Part shown: positions 1 through 12,908 of the stretch, one piece after another | Layout of the letters: each line of letters starts with the position of its first letter | How positions within the stretch are numbered: position 1 is the stretch's first letter | Translations under genes and position numbers: made by a program | NCBI RefSeq assembly: GCF_047496725.1 | Contig: NC_132975.1 | Span: 6,366,001-6,430,000 of the forward strand | From: Anoplolepis gracilipes | Lineage: Eukaryota; Arthropoda; Insecta; Hymenoptera; Formicidae | Direction: 5' to 3' | Length of the DNA: 64,000 nt | The notes under the pieces: generated by a model | What the model was told of the DNA's origin: nothing | The model's input: the letters and a program-made list of their open reading frames with translations, nothing else | Database searches by the model: none

Positions 1-2200
1 TTACGTAATATCGTATTTATATTTTTAGAATAAACTAATAAAAATCGATCGAAAGTGCCGGATAAGTTGTGTATTTTTCGAAAATTCTAATTTAAAAATA
101 AATTGCCAAAATAATTGAATAATAACGTTTTAGAATTATCATTCATCGTATCTACTCTATTATCCAATTAACGTTTCGTTGTATCTCGAGGTAACAAACG
201 AAATCTCGTCGATGGATTGAAACACGCTTGCTATCGTTCTATTCTCGTTGCGAATTTTTACGACACACAAATTCTTTCTTTTTTTCTCGTCGCGGTAGAC
301 ATACAGGTGTGCGTAATAATACCTGTCTCGTGGACGCACAATAACGCAGCGGAGCCGTTAGAAGGACGCATTCCCACTCCCCTTTTTACCATGCTCTCGG
401 TGTGGTGTGTAAGGGTACTCCATCATTCTCGACGATAATACCATCGCTGCGGATATCTATCCCATGGTTGTCTAGTCTAGGACTTACGCGTTGACGCGCC
501 CTTCACTCCGACAGGTGTGAATCCGTTCGCGTTTTCTATCTCTGTTCCTCTTTTAATTGTGTATTTAATATCCGAGAGAGACGTGCATTTTTTTTACGCG
601 AATGGAGATGAACGTGCGAATTTAAGCGTTTGACGTATTGTTGGAGAGAAAGAATGAGAAGCGCAGAGAGATCCGGCTTCATCGACGTCGGGCGAGGGTC
701 GTTCTCCCGTTCCCGTTTTTCCGCAAAGGGGGACAATCCTTATTGTGCGTGTTCTCCGTTGTACACGTTAACGGGAGCAGAGAAAAGCGGTTGCAACAAC
801 GACAAATAATAGGTACGTGCGTATATGCGATTCGATGAAGTTGCGGTTGTCATGGTAGCATTGACGCGAATAAGCCGGCTCGATATCAAAGCCAAGTGAT
901 TCGAAATAACATCAAGGGTGAAAATTGCATATATTAATGTATCTTTTAGAAGCTTTCGAAATAACATCTAAACTGATTTTTAGAAACTTGTCGTGGAAAA
1001 TGCAAATTTTTTATAAAAAAGTGCAAATCGCAACAAAGATCATTTTTAATGCAATTCGGACAAATTTGATATTAGTCATAAATATAAATAAAAATATAAT
1101 AAATATATATAAAAAATATAACAAAAATATAATTTTATTATAATAATTATTATAATAATTTCCAAATATTATTACATCCTTCTGTCATATCGTGCAAATT
1201 GGAAAATATGTCGGAAATATAGATAATTCGAAATTCTCATTGTTGTACGATACTTTTGTTATCGCATTACGTTTCGTCCTGGGATGATGACGTCTTTGCA
1301 AAGTGCAGTCGAAGCGACAGAAACATAAACTCTTTCAGAACGGGCGCTTTAACGAGGAGAAGAGACCGCAACGAATGATGGACGTAAAATAGCGAAAAGT
1401 AAAGAGGATTGTGTATTTTCCCGAAGATTATATAGTATATAAAACAAATAATACGCGATTAATATCACGACAAAACATAATCTTTTTCAATTATTCTCAA
1501 AATTCATTTCTTAAATGTTGCAACATAAAATTATATTTTTATTATATTTTTATTTATAACTATTTATGACTAATATCAAACTTGTCCGAATTGCATTAAA
1601 AATTATCTTTGTTGCGATTTGCACTTTTAAAATAAATGAAATGTGTTTTTTTATTAATTTTTTATTTTATTATTATTATTATTGCTTTATTATTATATTT
1701 AAGATTCAATTGATTATATACATAAAATATATTTATACATTAAAACTCTATTGTTTCGCTAATTAACTTTTATGTTGTATGATATATACATATACGTAAA
1801 AACATAAAATCAAATTTTTCTATACACTGTATACATATACATATGAAATAAATAATATGCAACTAAAAGGAGTCCAATCAAAGGCGTGAAAGCATCGCGA
1901 TAATTAAATTTTACATCAAACATTATGAAATACTGTAGGATGTAAAATTAAATAAAAATACGCTCATTATTCTGATAGGACAAGTTCCACCGCTCCTAAT
2001 TTGCTTTTTTATTTGAAAAAAAAAAAAAAACAATATTCTCTCGATGATCGAAAATATATACATATACATACATATATAAATATACATCGCGAGTTTGTCG
2101 CTAATTAGAGCAAATCGCGAAAAGCAAAGCGATTTACAAACAAATTGTTATTAGGGGTCGAAAAGTGCTTGTATAAACATGACCAGCTTGTTGTACTCAC
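1..2200 (-). other. Sulf1: Sulf1 intron after coding exon 3 (continues beyond window)
   Basis: Starts at donor GTGAGT (2200) and extends past the left edge. It contains a GC-richer patch at about 200-870 with overlapping short frames on both strands and no recognisable protein, and a long inverted repeat at 1021-1624. No acceptor followed by the expected next Sulf1 exon is visible in these 2.2 kb. Confidence 0.8.
1021..1624. repeat. Long inverted repeat (84-bp arms, 436-bp spacer)
   Basis: Left arm 1021-1104 begins GTGCAAATCGCAACAAAGAT; right arm 1541-1624 is its near-perfect reverse complement, ending in ATTTGCAC. The spacer, 1105-1540, is not itself palindromic. This looks like a non-autonomous fold-back transposon or two opposed copies of one short repeat. 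Confidence 0.8.
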
Positions 2201-2522
2201 TGATGAGTGGTAACGTTGAAGAAGAGATGCGAAAACTGCGGCGCCGAGTCCTCTGGACCGTGCGGGGCAGGAAAGCTTGCGACTAACATGACCGGTTTCC
2301 GAGCGAAATTGTGTTTGCTCTGCCTTAGGAAAGCCACGCTGTCGTTGGCTATCAGGTCCGGATAATAGTCCCTGCTGTACTCGAAGCCGTGCTTTATCTT
2401 CTTGCCGTTCATATTGACGCTGTAGTTGTAGTAGCGCGAGTTCATTATGAGACCGCCCCATTCCCGCCATCCCGGCGGTATATACGAGCCGTTGTACTTG
2501 TTCAAATACTTGCCAAAGTATC
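2201..2522 (-). CDS. Sulf1: Sulf1 coding exon 3: catalytic core continuation
   Basis: The acceptor is TTACATTTTAG with AG at 2524-2523. The exon completes Gly167 and reads YFGKYLNKYNG..., matching the expected continuation of exon 2 exactly. It codes for residues 167-273 plus two bases of codon 274. Visible motifs are GSYIPPGWREWGGL, the Sulf-typical HGF and YYPDLIANDS blocks, and FPAPHGPEDSAPQFSHLF, which includes His254 as a probable active-site histidine. The donor is CA|GTGAGT (GT at 2200-2199), leaving phase 2; the next exon is left of the window. An overlapping longer open frame on the same strand is a shadow with no family similarity. Confidence 0.95.
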
Positions 2523-5500
2523 CTAAAATGTAAGAAAAAAATCGTGAGGATTAAAAAATTACGCACTATTGAATTTTATATACAATAATTATATAATTTT
2601 TCACAATTTCTTTCCTTGTGCTTTTCGATTATTATTACATGATTACACAGATATAAAAATAGTCTATTTTGTTATTGATATCTATATTACAGAAGCTCGC
2701 TTGCGAATATTATTTTTGTCGTTCATTTAGCATTTTAAACTTCAGGTTCAATGATTAAAATGTTATACAGAGTGTCTAGGAAAACATGGAAAATCTGGAA
2801 TTCTTAGGAATTTTTTTGGAAAAATCAGAAAAGTTTTATCGAATTTTATTGGGATTCAGGGAATTTTTTTTAAATTCTCTTTTTGATAGTTTTGTTTTCA
2901 TATTATAAACAGTCAGTCGTGTGTGTATATGTGTGTGAAACTGGCGTTTCACTTTGTAGAAATATTAATTGTTGAAAGTCCTGGCTTTATTTTTCATAGT
3001 TCTAGAGTTTTGATAGATTAAACAAATAGTTTTCTAGCTATTAAACAAAAAAATAACTCGAGACAAACTGAAACACCAAGCTTACCTATGTACTAGATTT
3101 TAAGCGAAAATTCCACAATAGTTCTAAAAGAAATTCTATCCGTAAAAATTATTAGAATATTAATTAAACAAATTAAATTATTCGAGATGCCAGATATATA
3201 AGAACTGAGGTGAAACGCTCGTATCTTCCGCTTGTTTATAATAAATTAATTGTGCATATGTACAGAAGGCGTTATTAGTCCCTTTACACAAATGATATTA
3301 TACACATATCAATACATTTATATATTTTGTACATATGTATAGGAAATGTATTATATATTTACTTATGTGTATATAATATTATATAATATAATTATATAAT
3401 TAATATCACAATATATATACTAATATACATAATTATATAATTATATAATAATTATATAATATTATTATTTATGTGTATCTAAGAAAATATATTTATGTGC
3501 ATAAATTCATGTATAAAGCTATTAATTATTAATAATTTTTCGGTATATATTATAAAGAGGATAAATTATGTAATTTGTTCTCTTGTTTGTTAATGATTAT
3601 ATATTTGTTTGCAATATAATATAATAAATAAATAAAGTTATATAAATATAATAATCATCAGATTCATACATGCGTCTGACTTCATCCTTCGACGATTTTT
3701 TTAGCATTTTTGTTAGATTTTAAGCGCTTGAGAATGCTACAATAGTTCTGCAATAAGTTCAATGCGTACAAATTATTAAAACATTATTTTTACAAATTAG
3801 ATCGTTCGAAATACTGGACGTAAATGAGATTTTGTGTTATACTTCAATATAATTGTTTAATAAATATTCGATCAATTTTTACTTATACCTAAAATTCTAT
3901 TCAGAAAGTGATTGCAGAACTACACAAAAAAATAACACGAAATCTCATTTAAAGTCGGTAGAATAATCAAAATATACCAGCGTCTTATCTCGATATGTTT
4001 AGTGTCTCGAGCAATTTAATTGTTTGTTTAATAAATATTTTAATAACTTTGACACATAGAATTTTCTCTTCAAAATTGAGAAATTAAAAGTGATTTCAGA
4101 CTAACACAAAATCTCATTTAGTCGATAGAATTAAAATCGATAAAACAATCGAAATACAATCAGTGTTTCATTCACAATCGGTATTTATACATATATGTAT
4201 TAGTATTTACAGGTATCTCATATATAATGCGTTAGCGTTTCGGGCAATATCTAATTTGTTTAATAAATATTCTAACAATTTTTATATATAAAACTTTTTC
4301 TCTCTGGAAATTAAAAGTGATTGCAGAATAACACGAAATTTCATTAATCAGAACTATCGAAATCTGACCAGTGTTTAATTTGGCAATTTATTTTGCTTAA
4401 TTAATATTGTAATAATTTTTACGTATAGAATTTTTTGTAGAAGTGTTATGAAACTTTCAAGCGCTTAAAATCTGACAAGAAATGCTTAAAAAAATCATCG
4501 GCACACAAAGTGAGACCCAGCGTGACTCTAGCAGTTTAAACTTAAGAGGCTCTGTATTTTTCTTTTGTATGAATTAAAAATTAGAAAACGTATGCAATAA
4601 AACAAATATATTTTAGAGAAAATTATATTTAAAAAAATTTCGAAAATATTCTCTTTCTACTTAAAATTTTGAACAAAAATAGAGAATTTCGAAGGAACTT
4701 TTTTACAAGATTTTAAATAGACATCCTGTTATATGGATGCGAAAATTATTGTTTCCCACTTGATAAGTTAGATTACGGTAGATTAATAGATTCTTATTAA
4801 TATTTATGACGAGAAAATTCGTAGCTGATATTTCTTTCGATTATTCCGTGATTTAATTTGCATAAAACTTGAGAATTAAACGGTCTATAAACATGAAGTA
4901 TAATACATTAGATATTAGATTAATAGAAAAAAAATTTGTTTCTACTCTCAATAAGAATAATGTGCTCTGAACACGCTCTGCTCATTACAAGACTGACTCA
5001 TGTAATGAATCGCCCACTTAACGCAACATTTTGACTTTGCCATACATGTGTGTGACGTGAAAGCGGAAAGTAAAATTAATCAAGTGAAACTAAACACGCG
5101 ATGAAGAAAAATGTAAGTAAATTTGGAGGGTTTCACGTGATGACTCATAATATTTAATTTACTTATTTTGTAGTAATAATGTGTATGCAGATATATTCAT
5201 ATTGAGAAGGCATATAAGGCGACAAATGTATTGTGTACTTATGATCTTTTAGATTCACGAGTTTTAATATAAAAAAAGATTTAATTTGTAAAATAGTATA
5301 AACAACTTTTAATAAAATAATTACATATTTATACCATATAATGTCTATATATATATATTCATTTATAATTCGTGAAATCTAAAAGATTGTAAGTACAATA
5401 CACAATACATTTATCGTCTTGTATATAAAAGTTATAATTATATTATAAAAGTTAAATTATTAGCAAAAAATTTAAAGAGTTTAAATATTCAAAAGAAAGT

Positions 5501-7304
5501 ATATATATGTTGGTCAATTTGCAACATATTCGCGTCTCTAAATTATGATTTATTAATAATTAATTTGAAATTAAATTATTCTATGTATATAATAATTTAA
5601 TTTCAAATTAATTATCCATAAATCATAATTTAGAGACGCGAATATGTTGCAAATTGACAAACAAATAAACATATAAGAGCGAAAGTAAGTTCATAGGGTC
5701 TGTCTGGCATTGTGATTAAAAGTCATGAAAGATGAAGAATGCAAATTCGAGTTTCAATCCAGTTATCTTCGTCTGATATCTCTTACTGTCTTTACATTAC
5801 AATTTATATAAATTTATTTAAATTTATTTTTTATATGGAGCATAAATGCTGTAAGTCTCCATATTCTTAAAAATTTACAATTTAGTTATGAATATATTGA
5901 CTGATGCAATTTGTATGTATATTCTATCAAATACACATATTTTTATTTATGAAATATAATTCAGATTAGAATTTATTTATAGTATATGAAAATAAAGAAT
6001 CGAGAATGATTTAACATTGAAGGTATTCTATTCCTAAATATACTGTTTCCACACACTAGAGATGCAGTTAGATGAATTATTTCTCATATATAAAAATATG
6101 ACTAAATATTTATTGATTCTAATACACTAATTAGTGAATAAGCGTGTAAGTAAGCGAGCGGAAAACTAGTTAAATCATATTTAATCCCCGTCGTTAAAAA
6201 TAGTTGCCTGGGTAATAAATAACTTTTCGAGTTTACTCAACTAAGCTAGTTAATAATTTTTATTTATGCTCATTGTTAGAGCTCTACAATTTATATTTGT
6301 CTCATTTTTGCAGTTGGACACGCGTGCAAATCCCCACCTATTCAAAAATTAACAAGTATATGTAAGTATACAGTAATTGCTTGATGCGATTTATTCATTT
6401 ATTATAATCTATCAAATATATTTTCGTTTATGAGAAATATTTCATATTTGACTACATCTAGTGTACGAAAATAGACGTAACCGAGGACGATTTAACACGA
6501 GTAGTAAATATAAGATGAGCTTTTTAATTCATCGATTGATTAATCGCATGATGCGTAAATGCAGCACGTGCTGTATTGACGCTTCATGCGATTGATCAAT
6601 CGATGAATTGAAAAACTCACCCATACTCTATCCATCAACATTGTTATTTTTATACACTAGATAGAGTTAAATAGAAATTATTTCTTGTAAACGAAAATGT
6701 ATTTGCCAGATATAATTATAATAAACGGCGAATTGCATCAGGCAATACGCAACAGAGAATAGTGAAGATATAAATTTTTGAATTGGTGGGGATTTGCACA
6801 TGCATATCCCATCGTAAAAAAGGAATCAAATATAAATTATAAAGCTTTGGATACAAATGAAGGTGACTAGATTAATTGAAAATGAGTAGACTCGAAGTCT
6901 TTTTCTTTCCTCGGCCAGTTGTTTCTGACGACATTAGTAAGAACTTAGGAACTGATACTTTTTCACTCACTTATCCACGCGTTTATTGATATATAATTCG
7001 AAATGTGTTTGTATTACAAATTAATTACACTTAAAGATATCTTATAACTAATAAAATTAAAACATTCAAAATTAAAAGATATCTCGCCTAAAGTGTTTAC
7101 TATCTGTTTATAAGATTAGAAGATTCGAAATAATTTTATGTAAATGTTTACGATATTGTTTTACTTTTTAACTGTTCAGTATAATAGCGTAAATCAATTC
7201 TACCTATTTATTAATATCACATCCTTTTATTTTTTATTAAATTATATTTTTATTATTTGGAAAATTATTCATATTTGATTCTACCCAATGTATAAAACTT
7301 AGTA

Positions 7305-7360
<56 letters not shown>

Positions 7361-10300
7361 CGAAAGAATATTAAATAAATACACATACAAAGCATTTACT
7401 ATTTCCACAAATAAATATTCTGTACAAGACATTTCATTTAAAAGTATCTGAAATATTTTATAAAATAGAATAAAATATGAAAAACACTTGCAAAAATTCC
7501 GATAATCACCTATAATATTTTAAGATAGAATAATAACGTGAGAGGAATTCATTTATGTTGAAAGGACTACTTAAAAAAATGGTATAATTGCATTTTACAA
7601 GTTCATCGTTATGACATCACAAAAAATTAAATTACGTATTAAATCGTTTAATTTTTTAAATTTATTATTTTATTTATAAATCATAAATGAAATGTGTCTG
7701 TTCAAATTGTATGATTCAATGCTTGTGTGTCCCGCTTATATAAATTTTACACTAAATGAAATTAGATGTGTGGGTAAACATTTGAAAAAATCTACAAAGT
7801 TAATATTTTGCACCGCGATACCAATGATAAATCAAAAGCAATTCCATTTGTCTTCTTGTATCTCTTTCGTAAAGGTTCCTCGGTCAAGATTCATCCGCCA
7901 AAATCTGAATTATTCATACGGAGCAGCATCAAATAATTAATTCAAAGGTGCCACGGTGTAAGGCCATTTCTTTCGGTCTGCCTCTACTTCTGCTTTTGCG
8001 ATTTCTTCTATCGTGGGACATTCTTGTACACCAGGACGCGTATAAAATTGCTTATTTATAATAGTTACATATGACGAAACAGGATCAGAGACAGGACGAT
8101 TATACGCCGGAATTATACCATACGCGATTAATCGCATTATTCATGAATTTTAATTCAATTGATGATGTCTCAATATACTACCGGTCATCGTTCTTCTCTG
8201 TTAATAATGACGGTCAGAAAATCACATAGATTATTAAATGTTTGATTGTGATTTAACAATCTCATCTTGTTATATAGATTCTCTTCATATAAAGAATTTA
8301 ACTAAATTACATTTATAAAGCTTTTTAATCAATTATAATACATAATAGATTAGTGATCTGATAAATTATAAAAACTTTATTATATAATAAAAACCTCTTT
8401 TTATTTACGTCGTGTTTTCCATGTAATCTTAACAATCCGTTTCTTTTTTTGTTCGCGTGAGAGGCATAAAGCTAGAATAAAACAAATCTTTGCGCTCTGA
8501 TTAATTACAGATGACACTGGCGCAAACTTTTCTCAATCATCCGCCCAGATAAAGTCAATCAAACAGCTCGTTGCAAGCTGGATATGTTTCTCATATACCC
8601 GTATAAAAGATGATGCAATGTCGCAATTTACATAAACGATTCTCTCGTTGTTTGATCTACGTTCGCGATTACGCTTTAATTATCGGTAATTCACATTATT
8701 GAGCCCCATCCCGCGAATTCGTTAAAATGATGACGCTATCCGATAAACGAATTAATTGTTTCGATCCTTGACGTCAACATACCAGCCTATACACATATGT
8801 ATATGTAACATTATTGCCAAGCTCAGGCTTGGATTTTACAATTATAAGATAATTAGTGCGTAATGTTACAATTAGTGAATGGAAGAGCACGCAGACAATT
8901 GTTTACGATAGAAAGATAAGCATTTTTTCCACATAAGTTAAAAAATGTATTATGTTGCATCTTTACAAAGTTTTATGACAAGATATGTGTGTTACTTTAT
9001 CATGACGTGCAATAAATGTTTTTAATTGAAAAATTTACGTATTGAAAGTATATATAGTTTTTCTCTAAAGGAAATATTACATGAATTATAAATACCTATT
9101 TCATTTTTTTTATTATATTAAAAACTACAAATTTTTATTTATTTAAACTTTAAGAGTACAAACAGATAATAATGGTTTATTATTCTTTAATAAATTTTAA
9201 ATAAACTTTAATTGGAAAGTTAAAAATTTCAATATTAATTATGGAGATAATTAATACACTAGAAATAAAAACACTGCGATAAGGATATAAATTAATTAAA
9301 TCTCCGTTTAAAACAATACAAAAGTTGAAAAAACAATACATTCTTTCAATCTATTTTTTAATAAATATGCATTATATGAATGAAATAAATAAGATAAATT
9401 CATGTATCTTACACACATGACATGTTAAAGTACTGTTGATTTGATATTACTGATATGTAATAGAATTTTTAATAACTCAATTGTATGCAAAAGAATCATC
9501 TACGTATAATATAATAAGAAAACGATTCATCAATATTGTAGAAAATTACGCACCTGTTTCGGAATAAATAGATAAACAATAATAGCACGCAAATTAAGAT
9601 TCGAACGATGTATCTCGAAGATATTCGATCGTAAAGAAACAGAATCGTTCAGTTGCTTGTGGTCGACAAAAGAGGAGGCAGAAGGTCGCGTCGGAATATT
9701 CTGGCGCCAGTCACGGACCGATTTTCAGTCGGGACAAAAAAAAAGAAAAGGAAAAAGAACGAAACGATAAAAGCGGTCGATGCAGCAGATACTTGGATAT
9801 GGAAGAATATGGGTCAGCCAAGCAAATGAATTCGCGAAAGGAACATTTCGTGTCTGAATACGACGGCATCGACGAGCGCCATGTGTCATTCATTATAAAA
9901 ATATTCCAAATCAACTCATACATTTTTTAAAACACAAATGAAGTCGATTTTTAAAAAATTATGAAAGCGTAATTATAAATTATTGAGAAGAATGAAAAAA
10001 TTTCAATAAATTAATCTTTCGAGAAAATAAATAATTTATCTTTAATCTTTAATTTAATTATCTGTCTATAAGTGAATTTATTTCAACAGAATTTGAATTT
10101 GAGTTATCGGATAATTCATTGTCAGATTTTAATAAATTAAACAATTTCGATAAATAATGAAATTCTTTCGTTATGTTTCTATTAAAGACAAAAAAGAGAA
10201 CTTCTAATATTAAAAATGATGAATATGCACTGCAAATCTCCATATTTCTAAAAATTTGCAAATTATGGATATATTGACTGATATAATTAATTTGTTCTTG

Positions 10301-12868
10301 TATTATATAATTTATCAAATATATTTTCGTTATATAATAAATATGATTCATATTTGACTTCATTTAGTGTATGAAAACCAAGAACAATTAAAGATATTTA
10401 GACATAAAATATAACTATCTCTAAAATATAAACATTCTCGTTAACGTTAATGTGTTTAGTAAATTATAATAAACAAACGAATGCATCAGGCAATATGTAT
10501 GTGTGTGTTAACTGCAGCAAATTTTTGAATAGGTAGCGATTTGCACGCAAAGCCTATCGCAAAAATGAAACAAGCATAAATTGTTGAACTCTGAGAATAA
10601 ACGGAGAAAAGTAAATTAGTTGAATAGATTCGAAAAGTTGTTCATTTGCTGAGCAATTGCTTTTAATGACGGTGTTGGAGGATTATAAACTAATTTGTAT
10701 ATTAGAATCAATAAATACTTATATAATTAGATCAATAAATACTTAATCATATTTTTACTTATGAAAAATAATTTATATCTAACTGCATATGATTTATGAA
10801 AATTGATTTAACCGGTACATATAAAAATTGAATTTATATGCAAGATAATATTCAGATCATTCGTACGAGTCATTTTTCTCAAAAATGGAACAGAAATTTT
10901 TTTTTTTAATTTGCCCTGAAAAATGAAACAATCACTGATTTCTTCGAATGCCCTTTAGTAGTGAAAATTTTTTTCTTAATCTCGTGTAACGTTTCATATT
11001 TTAGAAAAAGAGCTGGCACATTTCTCAGACAAATAGAACTAAATATTTACTAATTTTAAAACACGTATTATAATACACGAATTAGCGAATAAACGCATAA
11101 ATAAGCAAGTAGAAAAATATTAGTTTATAATCTTGTTCAATTCCATCATCATAAACGTTGCTTGAGAAATAACTTTTCTATTCAATTAATTAGTTATCTT
11201 TAGTTCTGTTATCAAATCGTTCGTTTATTATTATTTACCAAACACATTTTCGTTTACGAGAAGTAATTCCTATTTGACTGCACCTAGTATGTGAAAATAA
11301 TAATATTTAGGGATATTCAATGCTCATGTTAAATCGTCTTCACGTTTATTTTTTATACACTTAAATGGAGTCAAATATAAAATATTTCTCGTAAACTAAA
11401 ATGTGTTTGGTAGATTATATAATATAAACGAACAAGACCAGACCAGATTATAATTAATTGGTTCACGTTCAATTTTTTGATATTTTATTCGCTTTTTAAT
11501 TTTTGAATAGGTGCGGATTTGCCTCACCGCAAAAGTAAATCAAATATAAATTGTAAAGCTCTGAGTACAAACAAAAGTGACTAGATCAGCTGAATAGACT
11601 CGAAATTTTTCATTTGTCGAACAATCGTTTCTAATGGCAATATTGGACAGGACTTATAGGGACCGATACTTTTTCATTCGTCTACTTATTGATCGCAATC
11701 GGTCAGCAACATAGAAATACCTACTAAAACCCGTATAAAAACCCGCATGAAAACCCGTTTTAGACTTTATGCATTTGCTGGAAACAGTGTATATGTAATA
11801 TGTAAACGTAAAATCAATAATTAATGAATATCTCTGGTATTATTAAGTTATTTAATCACATTTAAACTATGCTTGCACAAGCTATGCATTCAGTGCTTGA
11901 GAAGAAATAAAAAAGACTGACTAAGTATATCAATTCCTTCACATATTTAATAAAAGAATTCATAAAACGCGAACCACATTCTTTTTATGGATTCTTGCCA
12001 TTTCAAGAATTAATATTATCTCGTATATGAACATATTGGAAAGAAACACGTTGAAAATTATCATAAACGGCACAAATGAATTCGAAATATTGCGGTGTGC
12101 CAGAATCGGTGGTTATAGAGGAAGCGGGCGATTATTTTAGGAAGTTGTTTCGCGTGTGGCGAGAGCATTAACCCGCTTTTCGGATTCTAGCAACGCGCTT
12201 CGGCCGGCGATCGTTTATTCCCTTGCATGTCGGCCCTGTTTGTTACGACCGTGCGCAAACGTTCTCGTGCCGAGATTTAAAGGTACATCGCATGTTTCTG
12301 CACGCCGCTACCGCTGCTTAACGAGCCGTTCAACGAACAACACTATTCCCGTAAAAAGATTCGCATGACGAATCAAAGTTTTACGTCGTGCGCCAATCGC
12401 GCGGATCGTTATTCGGTATCCGCGCATGTTTTTATATATGTATCTAAGATGTAAACTTGATGATACACATTGGCAATATCGAAGAAAAAAATCGACATAA
12501 GAAAGAGTACACAGCAGCTCACAAAAACGTGACATAAATGTTCAAAGTTCAAAGTATATATTGCCGAATTTATTTTGAATATTTTTATTTCTTAATATAT
12601 GGCTCTGAAATCGTGACTTTCCGAATAGAGTAATATAATAACTTAGATATTGCAGATATATTAATTTATTTTCTTACTAAAATTTATTAACTCTAATTGC
12701 ATTATAATAAAATATTAATTTTATCCAATATTCCCTTCTTAATTAATCAGTTTATGACAAAAATTTGTTGCTATCAGCATCAATAATTAGGCGATAATTG
12801 TACTTGTGTGAATATTGAATAATGTCATGTAAATAAAAAATTTTTAATTTAAACGTAAATGATTATTA

Positions 12869-12908
<40 letters not shown>

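Noticed and set aside
2199..2225. CTGATGAG on the plus strand, resembling a hammerhead core
   Set aside because: It lies across the Sulf1 exon 3 end and donor, and no paired stem II followed by GAAA was seen.
2105..2566. 153-codon minus-strand open frame covering Sulf1 exon 3
   Set aside because: It is an alternative frame across a clear Sulf1 exon and its splice sites. The exon frame matches the sulfatase family and this one does not.
12156..12535. Overlapping 70- and 75-codon frames on opposite strands
   Set aside because: Both are open because of local GC content; neither shows a family motif or splice context.
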